Shown here one piece after another: positions 1 through 6,758 of a stretch of DNA of 6,759 bases. The stretch is taken from contig JALWML010000140.1 in the NCBI GenBank assembly GCA_027083915.1, forward strand, positions 1 to 6,759. Reading direction: 5' to 3'. The stretch comes from Lysobacterales bacterium (GTDB lineage: Bacteria > Pseudomonadota > Gammaproteobacteria > Xanthomonadales > Marinicellaceae). The stretch's first letter is position 1; each line of letters opens with the position of its first letter. The position numbers and the translations under genes are program-made. Under the pieces are notes generated by a model. It was not told the DNA's origin and searched no databases. It was given only the letters and a program-made list of their open reading frames with translations.

Positions 1-1
1 G

Positions 2-706
2 CACCAAGGCTATAAAAAAGCACTTAATAAATACATGAATAAAGACGCAGCTTCTGCAGGTCTGGATGTCGATTTAATATTGTTTTTAGTTGAATCATTA
101 AAGTGGACAAAAGATGATGAACAAGCCTTAAAAGCACTTCAATTCACAAAAACACCTGTTATTTTAGTTATCAATAAAGCCGATTTAATTAAAAACAAAG
201 AAAAGTTATTGCCTTTTGCAAATGAAATATTTCAAAAGTATAAGTTTGCAGAAATATTTTATATCTCAGCATCAAAAGGTAAAGGAACAAAAGATTTAGA
301 AGAAAAAATCTATCAATTACTCCCTGATTCTGAGAACTTTTACCAAGAAGACCAGTTAACAGATAAATCAACTAAGTATCTTATTTCTGAATTGATTCGT
401 GAACAACTCATGCTGCGTTTACACCAAGAGTTACCTTACAGTTTAACTGTCGAGGTGGAATCTTATAAAGATAAGGGAGAGATAGTGCATATCCATGCAC
501 TTATATGGGTTGAAAGAGAGCAACAAAAAAATATGCTTATTGGAAAGCAGGGTGAATCATTGAAGCAAGTTGGGATAAATGCCCGTAAGGAAATTCAAGA
601 TTTAGTGGGCAAGAAAGTCCATTTGAAATTATGGGCAAAAGTAAAATCAGCTTGGGCTGACAATGACCGCTTATTACAGCAACTCGGTTATAAAGATGAT
701 TATTAA
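2..706 (+). CDS. era: GTPase Era, 5'-truncated by window edge
   Basis: Era is an essential GTPase that binds the 3' end of 16S rRNA through a KH domain and helps mature the 30S subunit at the inner face of the membrane. The open frame runs from base 2, so the first ATG at 35 is internal, not the start. About 234 residues are visible; E. coli Era has 301, so roughly the first 65, with the P-loop, switch I and the DTPG motif, lie off the left edge. Visible: the HQGYKKALNKYMN segment that follows DTPG, the G4 motif NKAD (173-184), a G5-like SAS, and the C-terminal KH domain with its GxxG loop as GKQG (542-553). The tail KVKSAWADNDRLLQQLGY is typical of the family. The stop overlaps the recO start by one base (TAATG), implying translational coupling. 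No frameshift is seen. The identification is near certain; only the start is unknown. Confidence 0.97.
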   Translation, partial: HQGYKKALNKYMNKDAASAGLDVDLILFLVESLKWTKDDEQALKALQFTKTPVILVINKADLIKNKEKLLPFANEIFQKYKFAEIFYISASKGKGTKDLEEKIYQLLPDSENFYQEDQLTDKSTKYLISELIREQLMLRLHQELPYSLTVEVESYKDKGEIVHIHALIWVEREQQKNMLIGKQGESLKQVGINARKEIQDLVGKKVHLKLWAKVKSAWADNDRLLQQLGYKDDY

Positions 707-1389
707 TGGCTAAATACACAGAAGTTTCTGGATATATTATTCATATGAGGTCTTATAAGGATAGCAGTCTTATTATTGAATTTTTTAGTCAGGACTTTGG
801 AATGGTGCATCTAATCGCTAAGGGTATAAAAAAAAATAAACACCTTAAATCTCAGCTACAATATTTCAATCTCTTAAAAGTACAGTTTTTTGGTAAGAGT
901 AGTTTAAAAACACTTGTTTCAATCAATATTGTGGAGAATAACCAGTTTGAACGGCTCATTGATAAAATGGCTGGGATGTATTTGAATGAATTAATTCACC
1001 TCAGTTTGCATGAGCGAGATGTGGCAAAACCTTTGTTTCACTCTTATTGTTCAAGTTTACAAAACTTTGGAGATTTGCCACTTTCCATAATTCTTAGGAG
1101 ATTTGAATTTCAACTATTGAAACATAATGGCTTTGAACTCTCTGTTTCTCAATTTAGTCACCCAAATACGTGGTTGAGCATTGATGAGACAGTTGGTCTA
1201 GTATCGACAAATAAAAAAGCATTAAAATTATGTTCTGTCGCAGACTTGACGGCATTTATTAATGGAAAAAAACTCAGTTCGATTGAGTTAAAAGCTATTA
1301 ATAAATTATTTAATGCAGCAGTGAACCTCAGTTTGTCACATAAAAAGATTTATTCACGAGACATGTTGAAATCATTACTCTCTCAGTAA
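706..1389 (+). CDS. recO: DNA repair protein RecO
   Basis: RecO is a recombination mediator of the RecFOR pathway: it binds SSB and single-stranded DNA and, with RecR, helps load RecA at gaps. The 227 residues are close to the usual length (E. coli 242). The N-terminal OB-fold (about residues 1-80) is recognisable from the start VSGYIIHMRSYKDSSLIIEF, followed by the GMVHLIAKGIK strand pair. A helical domain carries YLNELIHLSLHERD and RRFEFQLLKHNGFEL, and the C-terminus has the family's S-R-[DE]-L-like ending as YSRDMLKSLL. No zinc-type CxxC motif is visible, as in the E. coli protein. The start ATG overlaps the era stop by one base, and no clear Shine-Dalgarno precedes it, so translation is probably coupled to era. 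An A9 run at 828-836 lies in the OB-fold region. The protein is divergent, but context and length support the call. Confidence 0.93.
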   Translation: MAKYTEVSGYIIHMRSYKDSSLIIEFFSQDFGMVHLIAKGIKKNKHLKSQLQYFNLLKVQFFGKSSLKTLVSINIVENNQFERLIDKMAGMYLNELIHLSLHERDVAKPLFHSYCSSLQNFGDLPLSIILRRFEFQLLKHNGFELSVSQFSHPNTWLSIDETVGLVSTNKKALKLCSVADLTAFINGKKLSSIELKAINKLFNAAVNLSLSHKKIYSRDMLKSLLSQ

Positions 1390-1439
1390 GGATTTTACCC
1401 TATTTATTCACGCTTAGTGATTTTAATGTTCAGATAAGG

Positions 1440-1445
1440 TAGAAT
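1440..1445 (+). promoter_or_regulatory. Candidate -10 box before the GGDEF gene
   Basis: TAGAAT matches the sigma-70 -10 consensus at five of six bases and lies about 30 bases before the GGDEF gene start, in the 86-nt gap after recO. No convincing -35 hexamer is present at 16-18 bases upstream, and an AT-rich gap yields such hexamers by chance. The rest of the gap (1390-1475) shows no gene, no strong terminator and no recognisable riboswitch. This is inference from position and a single hexamer. Confidence 0.22.
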
Positions 1446-1475
1446 TATAAGAAAATACCTCTTCTATCATAGTTA

Positions 1476-2450
1476 ATGGAAAGAAATAAGATAAATCAAA
1501 GAACAACTCAGGAAAAATTACTACTGGTTTTATCTGTAGTGTGTGGTCTTGGGATTACTCCGTTTATCTTTTTTCGAGCTATGCAAAAAGATTGGGCAAT
1601 GGTTGCCTTAGATGTTGCAATTGTGATCGGTATGGTTCTGGTTTTTTTCTATGTCTACAAAACCAATAAAACCAGATACCCAAGCTTATTATTTTTATTT
1701 GTTGCTCAAGTTGGCAGTACAATTTCTTTTTACCTGAATGGTGGTCATATGGTTAACTGGATTTATCCAGCCATGTTATCAACCTTTTTTGTGGCCAAAC
1801 CTCGTTATGCCTTAATTATAAATTTTATTATACTGTTAATCTACTCCCCCAAGTTGTTTACTTATTTTGAAACTGTTGAAATTATTGTTATTATATTCAG
1901 TGTGTCAATTTCAAATATTATTACCTTTAGGTTTACCGAAGGGTTGAGGATTCAAGAAAAGGAATTAAAAAAACTCGCCTCTGAAGATTATTTAACAGAA
2001 ATTGGAAATAGAAGAGCATTAAAAAAATACCTGGATAAATTGTGGGCTCAATTACAGAAAAATAACACACTGGCGACATTAATTATTCTTGATTTAGATC
2101 ATTTTAAGAAAATCAATGATGATTATGGCCATTTAGTTGGGGATACTGCTTTGGTTAATATCTCGCGACTCATTCAAAGTATGCTAGATGACAATTATCA
2201 AGTCTTTCGTTATGGAGGGGAAGAGTTTTTAATTGTATGTCCTTGTATTTCAAAAGGTGGTTATGAATTAGCAGAAAAAATTAGAAAAGAAGTTAAAAGT
2301 GCAAACTTAATTGAACACACTAAAATGACTGTTTCATTAGGTGTGGCGCAATATGTTGCCGGAGAGAGTGTAAATCAATGGATACACCGAGTTGATGAGG
2401 CACTTTATCAAGCAAAAAACCAAGGAAGAGATCGTGTTATTAAAGTTTAA
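1476..2450 (+). CDS. Membrane-bound GGDEF protein, probable diguanylate cyclase
   Basis: Probable inner-membrane enzyme making the second messenger cyclic di-GMP from two GTP. It has 324 residues. The N-terminal 155 or so are very hydrophobic, with about five to six likely membrane segments (roughly 15-34, 40-61, 70-88, 95-121 and 134-152); I do not recognise this sensor region as a named domain. A short charged linker (156-168) leads to a full GGDEF domain: DYLTEIGNRRAL (171-182), metal-binding D206 in DLDHFKKIND, guanine-contact candidates N214 and D223, signature GGEEF at 247-251, and the closing YQAKNQGRDRV. These residues predict an active cyclase. The inhibitory I-site RxxD is absent: the equivalent residues 238-241 read DDNY. 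The ATG is the earliest possible start, because an in-frame TAG lies one codon before it; no Shine-Dalgarno is visible. It stands alone between two housekeeping clusters and has no EAL domain. Confidence 0.9.
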   Translation: MERNKINQRTTQEKLLLVLSVVCGLGITPFIFFRAMQKDWAMVALDVAIVIGMVLVFFYVYKTNKTRYPSLLFLFVAQVGSTISFYLNGGHMVNWIYPAMLSTFFVAKPRYALIINFIILLIYSPKLFTYFETVEIIVIIFSVSISNIITFRFTEGLRIQEKELKKLASEDYLTEIGNRRALKKYLDKLWAQLQKNNTLATLIILDLDHFKKINDDYGHLVGDTALVNISRLIQSMLDDNYQVFRYGGEEFLIVCPCISKGGYELAEKIRKEVKSANLIEHTKMTVSLGVAQYVAGESVNQWIHRVDEALYQAKNQGRDRVIKV

Positions 2451-2486
2451 AATAATTCAAGACTAGCGAAATAGTCCTATTGAAAT

Positions 2487-2492
2487 TATAAT
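2487..2492 (+). promoter_or_regulatory. Candidate -10 box for leuS-lptE-holA
   Basis: A perfect TATAAT lies 29 bases before the leuS ATG in the 71-nt gap after the GGDEF gene. The -35 region at a 17-base spacing reads TAGCGA, a poor match to TTGACA, and overlaps a small hairpin (GACTA/TAGTC, 2461-2476). If used, the leader would be only about 23 bases, AT-rich and without a Shine-Dalgarno. Matching arms ATAATAA and TTATTAT (2488-2494 and 2499-2505) also flank GCCA here. The hexamer is seen; its use as a promoter is inferred, since readthrough from upstream is equally possible. Confidence 0.35.
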
Positions 2493-2521
2493 AAGCCATT
2501 ATTATTTAATTCAAAACCTAA

Positions 2522-4981
2522 ATGACAACGCAATACAATCCACAAAGCCTAGAAAAGAGCATTCAAAAAATATGGGATGACCAAAAAACATTTCACGTAA
2601 CAGAAGATTCACGTAAGGAAAAATTTTACTGCCTAAGTATGTTTGCCTATCCAAGTGGTAACTTGCACATGGGTCACGTTCGTAATTATACCATTGGAGA
2701 TGTCATTTCACGTTACCAACGTATGCTGGGCAAAAATGTTATGCAGCCTATGGGCTATGATGCTTTTGGTCTACCTGCTGAAAATGCTGCTATAAAAAAT
2801 AATACAGCCCCTGCCAAGTGGACCTATGAAAACATGGATTACATGACCAACCAGTTTAAGCAACTAGGTTTAGCGTATGATTGGTCGCGTGAATTAGCAA
2901 CCTGTGACCCAAATTATTACAAATGGGAACAATTGATATTCACTAAGTTACTCGAAAAAGGGTTGGTTTATCGCAAAGATGCAACAGTGAATTGGGATCC
3001 TGTGGATCAGACTGTATTGGCAAATGAACAAGTAATTGATGGCAGAGGGTGGAGAAGTGGTGCTTTAGTTGAAAAGAAAACTATTCCACAATGGTCAATG
3101 AAAATTACCGCATATGCCGAAGAGTTATTAACCGAAATTGATAAATTAGATGGTTGGCCAGAATCAGTTAAAACTATGCAACGTAATTGGATAGGGAAAT
3201 CAAAAGGCATAGAACTGGATTTTGAAGTTGAAAATTATAGTGATAAATTATCTGTTTACACCACGCGCCCTGATACCTTATTTGGAGTGAGCTATTTAGC
3301 GGTTGCTCCTGAACACCCTCTTGCCTTACAAGCGGTTGAAAAAAATCCGCAATTACAATCCTTTTTAGATGATTGTAAAAAGGAACAAAGCAATGAAGCT
3401 GCAATGGCAACCATGGAGAAGAAGGGTAAATTCAGTGGCTTTTATGCTGTGCATCCGTTCACGGGCAAAAAAGTGCCGGTATGGATTGCCAATTTTGTAC
3501 TCTTTAGTTATGGAACTGGTGCAGTTATGGCAGTTCCTGCTCATGATTTACGTGATTGGGATTTTGCTAAAAAATACGATATAGCGATTAATCAAGTCAT
3601 TGAACCATTGGATGGTTCTAGCATAGACGTTAGCCAGGGAGCATATGTTGAAAAGGGTTTGTTGATAAATTCGGAAAAATTTAATGGCATGAATTTTGAT
3701 GAATCTTTTAACGCTATAAAAAAAGAATTAGAAGAAAAAGGTATTGGTAAAGAACAAATTAATTACCGTTTACGTGACTGGGGTGTCTCTCGGCAACGTT
3801 ATTGGGGATGTCCAATTCCTGTTATTTACTGTGATGATTGTGGGACTGTCCCTGTACCTGAGCAAGATTTACCAGTGGTATTACCAGAAGATGTTGTTTT
3901 TGATGAAAATGGTGGCTCACCGATTAAACAAATGCCTGAGTTTTATGAAGTTGATTGCCCATCTTGTGGTAAAAAGGCGACCAGAGAAACCGATACTTTT
4001 GATACCTTTATGGAATCATCTTGGTATTATGCTCGATTTGCCAATCCGCATAATGATGAAGCCATCTTAGATGAAACTGCCAATTATTGGTTGCCCGTTG
4101 ACCAATACGTTGGGGGCATAGAACATGCTATTTTACATTTATTGTACGCTCGCTTTTACCATAAATTATTACGTGATTTAGGTTATGTGACTTCAAATGA
4201 GCCTTTTGAGAACTTGTTAACTCAGGGTATGGTTTTGAAAGATGGTGCCAAGATGTCAAAATCCAAAGGCAATACAGTTGACCCAAAGGAGTTGATTGAA
4301 AAATATGGAGCTGATACTGTCAGATTGTTTTCCATGTTTGCAGCGCCTCCTGAACATTCACTTGAATGGTCAGATGAAGGTGTTGAGGGTTCTCATCGTT
4401 ACCTGAAAAGAATTTGGCAAAACATTTCTGACTTTGCGGCAATAAAACCAAACATCACTGATATCAATGAGCAAAACTTAAGTACAGAACAAAAAGCATT
4501 GCGCTGTAAAACGCATGAAACAATCAAGAAAGTTTCTGAAGATTTTGGTGTGCGAAAAGTTTTTAATACCGCAATAGCTGCTTGTATGGAATTAACCAAT
4601 GCTTTAGTTAAATTTAAAGACAGCTCCGATAATGGGCAAGCCGTTGTCAATGAAGGATGGAGTGCGATTGTTAAGATGCTCTCTCCAATTGTTCCACATA
4701 TTACCCAATCTTTGTGGGAACAATTAGGCAATGAAGGCTTGATAGTTGATGTTTCTTGGCCAATTTATGATGAAAATGCTATGGTTAAAGATGAAATTCA
4801 GATGATGATACAAGTTAATGGTAAGTTGCGAGCAAAGATCAATGTTGCTGTAAACGCCACGAATGATGAAATTGAAGCTTTGGCTTTGGCAGATGATAAT
4901 GTTAAGAAGTTTTCTGAGGGTAAACAGGTAAGAAAGATTATTGTTGTACCTGGTCGCTTAGTTAATATTGTGGTGGCATAA
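2522..4981 (+). CDS. leuS: Leucyl-tRNA synthetase
   Basis: Cytoplasmic class I synthetase that charges tRNA-Leu with leucine and hydrolyses mischarged tRNA. It has 819 residues against 860 in E. coli. Seen: the HIGH motif as HMGH (49-52), the KMSKS motif (577-581), and the CP1 editing domain with the threonine-rich TTRPDT at 247-252, so T252 falls at the same number as the E. coli editing discriminator, and D345 of the AHDLRD motif. A zinc-type module has two CxxC pairs (C437/C440 and C479/C482) just before the conserved RETDTFDTFMESSWYYAR. The leucine-specific insertion found before KMSKS in E. coli is missing: GMVLKDG runs straight into AKMSKS, which explains the shorter length. The C-terminal tRNA-binding domain ends IVVPGRLVNIVVA. 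An in-frame TAA directly precedes the ATG, fixing the start; there is no Shine-Dalgarno. It is the first gene of the leuS-lptE-holA cluster. Confidence 0.99.
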   Translation: MTTQYNPQSLEKSIQKIWDDQKTFHVTEDSRKEKFYCLSMFAYPSGNLHMGHVRNYTIGDVISRYQRMLGKNVMQPMGYDAFGLPAENAAIKNNTAPAKWTYENMDYMTNQFKQLGLAYDWSRELATCDPNYYKWEQLIFTKLLEKGLVYRKDATVNWDPVDQTVLANEQVIDGRGWRSGALVEKKTIPQWSMKITAYAEELLTEIDKLDGWPESVKTMQRNWIGKSKGIELDFEVENYSDKLSVYTTRPDTLFGVSYLAVAPEHPLALQAVEKNPQLQSFLDDCKKEQSNEAAMATMEKKGKFSGFYAVHPFTGKKVPVWIANFVLFSYGTGAVMAVPAHDLRDWDFAKKYDIAINQVIEPLDGSSIDVSQGAYVEKGLLINSEKFNGMNFDESFNAIKKELEEKGIGKEQINYRLRDWGVSRQRYWGCPIPVIYCDDCGTVPVPEQDLPVVLPEDVVFDENGGSPIKQMPEFYEVDCPSCGKKATRETDTFDTFMESSWYYARFANPHNDEAILDETANYWLPVDQYVGGIEHAILHLLYARFYHKLLRDLGYVTSNEPFENLLTQGMVLKDGAKMSKSKGNTVDPKELIEKYGADTVRLFSMFAAPPEHSLEWSDEGVEGSHRYLKRIWQNISDFAAIKPNITDINEQNLSTEQKALRCKTHETIKKVSEDFGVRKVFNTAIAACMELTNALVKFKDSSDNGQAVVNEGWSAIVKMLSPIVPHITQSLWEQLGNEGLIVDVSWPIYDENAMVKDEIQMMIQVNGKLRAKINVAVNATNDEIEALALADDNVKKFSEGKQVRKIIVVPGRLVNIVVA

Positions 4982-5434
4982 ATGAAATTTTTTAATCCCA
5001 TCATAGTAGTATTTTTATTGACAAGTTGTGGGTATCATTTACGAAATGCTAACTTAGGTGAACAATACCAGAGTATTGATTTAATTATTAATTCTCGTTC
5101 TTTATTGAAACGCCCATTGCTGAGTGAACTTCTTGCCGCTGGAGTCAAAATCTCTGAAGAATCAGATGTTAAGCTAAAGGTAACACAGGATCGATTGGTT
5201 AAGATAGTGCAATCAGTAGGGGTCAATAATCAAGTACAAGAATATCGTTTAGAATACGATGTACAATACACAATTGGAGATTCTAAACTTCAAGAAATTC
5301 ACCTAGAAAGGGATTATTCTTTTGATGTTCAACAAATTGGCGGTGGTCAAACCGAAGAACAAACACTCAGAAAGCAATTAGCGCAAGACGTTGCTCGTGC
5401 TATTATTCGTCAACTTTTATCATCTGCGCACTAA
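4982..5434 (+). CDS. lptE: LPS-assembly lipoprotein LptE
   Basis: LptE is the outer-membrane lipoprotein that plugs the LptD barrel and helps place lipopolysaccharide on the cell surface. The protein has 150 residues, shorter than the E. coli one (193). It starts with a short lipoprotein signal peptide: hydrophobic residues 6-13 and lipobox LTSC with the modified cysteine at 16. Residue +2 is Gly, not Asp, which fits sorting to the outer membrane. The mature start CGYHLRNANL is the typical LptE signature (E. coli CGWHLRD). The rest has the family's alternating strand pattern, with the conserved LEYDVQYTI-type strand near residue 85, and a C-terminal helix ending VARAIIRQLLSSAH. The ATG follows the leuS stop with no gap and in the same frame; no Shine-Dalgarno is seen, so reinitiation after leuS is likely. 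Sequence conservation in this family is low, but the position between leuS and holA supports the call. Confidence 0.93.
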   Translation: MKFFNPIIVVFLLTSCGYHLRNANLGEQYQSIDLIINSRSLLKRPLLSELLAAGVKISEESDVKLKVTQDRLVKIVQSVGVNNQVQEYRLEYDVQYTIGDSKLQEIHLERDYSFDVQQIGGGQTEEQTLRKQLAQDVARAIIRQLLSSAH

Positions 5435-6436
5435 GTGAAAATTTACGCTAATCAACTTACTAACGCATTAAATCAAGGTTTGTCTTCATGTTATTTAATT
5501 GTAGGAGATGAGCCCTTACAGTTAATGGAAGCAGTTGATTTGATTCGGTCTAAGGCAAAGTCTCAAGGCTTTACTGAAAGTGAAGTGCTACATGTGGACA
5601 AATCCTTCAAATGGGAAACGCTTTATTCCAGTATGGGAACCATGTCCCTGTTTGCTGAAAAAAAGATACTTGAGTTGCATTTACCAACAGGAAAGCCTGG
5701 TGCAGCAGGATCTAAGGCATTGGTTGGATTTGTAGAAAATATACCGAATGACATAATCTTATTGATTCAATGCCAAGAGTGGACGGCAGCCAATGATAAG
5801 ACAAAATGGGTTAAGACAATCGAAAAAAATGGCACGTTTATGCGTGTTTATATGCCTAAGCCTCAAGAATTTGGCAATTGGTTGCGTAACCGTTGTCGAC
5901 AGATTGGTTTAAATGTTGAAAATCAAGCAATTACGATTCTAACCATTCGTTTAGAGGGTAATTTGTTAGCAGCAGCCCAAGAGTTGGAAAAACTTAAAAT
6001 GCGTTTTGCCGATAAAATGATTTCAGCTCACGAAATATCAGGCTTGGTTGCAGATAATGCTCGTTTTGATGTATTTCGATTAACCGATGCCATGCTTGAG
6101 AATAATTTAGCACGTTGCATTAAAATGGTTAGGGCTTTGAAACAAAACAATACCGCTTTAGTCGTTATTCATTGGGCTATTGAAAGACAAACTCGAACTC
6201 TGCTTAGTTTGTCAGGATTACGACAAACAGGTCAACGAATTGGGCCTGCAGAATATAGAAAACATGGTATATGGCAGAACCAACAAGCGGCGATTCAATC
6301 GTGTTTGAATCGTTTGACAATTATTCAGTTGGAGCAACTTTTATCAGGGTTGGCAAATTTGGATTTAATCATTAAAGGCCAAGCATCAGGTGATGCTTGG
6401 CTAGAATTGGAAAAATGGTTTATTGATTTTTGTTAG
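5435..6436 (+). CDS. holA: DNA polymerase III delta subunit
   Basis: HolA is the delta subunit of the clamp loader; it opens the beta sliding clamp during replication. Its 333 residues are close to E. coli's 343. The N-terminal domain begins MKIYANQLTNAL and carries YLIVGDEPLQLMEA (20-33). MSLF at 70-73 aligns with the E. coli delta motif whose Leu-Phe pair inserts into the clamp, giving L72/F73 here. LPTGKPG (83-89) and EGNLLAAAQELEKL (174-187) are family hallmarks, and the C-terminal collar domain has HGIWQNQQAAI and LIIKGQASGDAWLELE. The start is GTG: it directly follows the lptE stop in the same frame, no earlier start is possible, and the following residues match the family N-terminus. 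No Shine-Dalgarno is visible. The 3' end contains a perfect 11-bp inverted repeat and overlaps the convergent peroxiredoxin gene by 17 bases. The usual follower nadD is absent. Confidence 0.97.
   Translation: MKIYANQLTNALNQGLSSCYLIVGDEPLQLMEAVDLIRSKAKSQGFTESEVLHVDKSFKWETLYSSMGTMSLFAEKKILELHLPTGKPGAAGSKALVGFVENIPNDIILLIQCQEWTAANDKTKWVKTIEKNGTFMRVYMPKPQEFGNWLRNRCRQIGLNVENQAITILTIRLEGNLLAAAQELEKLKMRFADKMISAHEISGLVADNARFDVFRLTDAMLENNLARCIKMVRALKQNNTALVVIHWAIERQTRTLLSLSGLRQTGQRIGPAEYRKHGIWQNQQAAIQSCLNRLTIIQLEQLLSGLANLDLIIKGQASGDAWLELEKWFIDFC
6372..6401 (-). terminator. Hairpin, possible terminator of the peroxiredoxin gene
   Basis: A perfect inverted repeat, GCCAAGCATCA (6378-6388) and TGATGCTTGGC (6391-6401), is separated by only GG. 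As RNA it would form a stem of about 10 bp with a 4-base loop, unusually GC-rich for this window. On the minus strand it starts 18 bases after the peroxiredoxin stop and is followed by CTTTAAT, a weak U-tract, which fits an intrinsic terminator. On the plus strand it lies inside holA and is followed by TAGAATTGG, with no U-tract, so it should not stop holA transcription. It might instead protect the 3' end of the leuS-lptE-holA mRNA. The palindrome is seen; its role is inferred. Confidence 0.45.
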
Positions 6437-6758
6437 CTTCAGCTTGCAACTTCTTTAAGTCTTCAATGACTTGACTGCTGTGAGAGCTGGCAGTCACATC
6501 TTCATAAAACTTAGCAATAATACCTTCAGGATTTATGATAAAGGTTTGTCTCTTGGCATAGTGCATCAGTGGAATTTTCTTAACAACTTTATAATCATTC
6601 GCCATGATTTCATCTTTATCGGCAAGTAAAGTGTAAGGAATGTTATATTTTTCAGCAAATTCCTTATGTGATTCAATGTCATCTAATGAAGCACCCACAA
6701 CAACAGCTCCCAAATTTTCAATAGCTTTATAGTTGTTGGTAAAGTTTTTAGCTTCGGT
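6420..6758 (-). CDS. Peroxiredoxin of the Bcp/PrxQ type, 5'-truncated by window edge
   Basis: Thiol peroxidase that reduces hydrogen peroxide and organic hydroperoxides. About 112 C-terminal residues are visible; the frame is open to the right edge, and the apparent start at 6713 is an internal Leu codon. The first visible residues, TEAKNFTNNYKAIENLGAVV, correspond to the part just after the catalytic PGCT motif of the family, so the peroxidatic Cys lies only a few codons beyond the window. Then follow GASLDDIESHKEFAEKY and PYTLLADKDE, typical of the Bcp fold, and KRQTFIINPEG, whose Arg fits the conserved active-site Arg. The visible length matches the rest of E. coli Bcp (156 residues in all). 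The residue matching the resolving Cys of E. coli Bcp is Lys, and no Cys occurs in the visible part. The gene converges on holA with a 17-base overlap. Exact subfamily is uncertain, so no symbol is given. Confidence 0.88.
   Translation of the reverse strand, partial: TEAKNFTNNYKAIENLGAVVVGASLDDIESHKEFAEKYNIPYTLLADKDEIMANDYKVVKKIPLMHYAKRQTFIINPEGIIAKFYEDVTASSHSSQVIEDLKKLQAEANKNQ

Noticed and set aside
484..501. AGTGCAT-ATCC-ATGCACT inverted repeat within era
   Set aside because: It sits in the conserved KH region of era, has only seven pairs and no neighbouring signal that would give it a role.
461..767. Near-repeat TCTTATAAAGATA in era and TCTTATAAGGATA in recO
   Set aside because: Each encodes a separate SYKD segment in its own protein; a single pair of similar short words is not a repeat element.
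1408..1424. TCAC-gctta-GTGA hairpin followed by TTTT after recO, a possible terminator
   Set aside because: The stem has only four base pairs, too weak to call an intrinsic terminator; such structures are common by chance in AT-rich DNA.
2461..2476. GACTA-GCGAAA-TAGTC hairpin between the GGDEF gene and leuS
   Set aside because: Five-bp stem with no U-tract after it; it could as well be chance, and the gap is too short for a leucine attenuator with leader peptide.
3744..4070. 108-residue open frame in another frame of leuS, and similar open frames on either strand of leuS, lptE, era and recO
   Set aside because: They lie wholly inside well-identified genes, have no family resemblance and are expected shadows in AT-rich coding DNA.
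6457..6472. AAGTC-TTCAAT-GACTT inverted repeat after the holA stop, a possible plus-strand terminator
   Set aside because: Five-bp stem, no T-run after it, and it lies inside the peroxiredoxin coding region.
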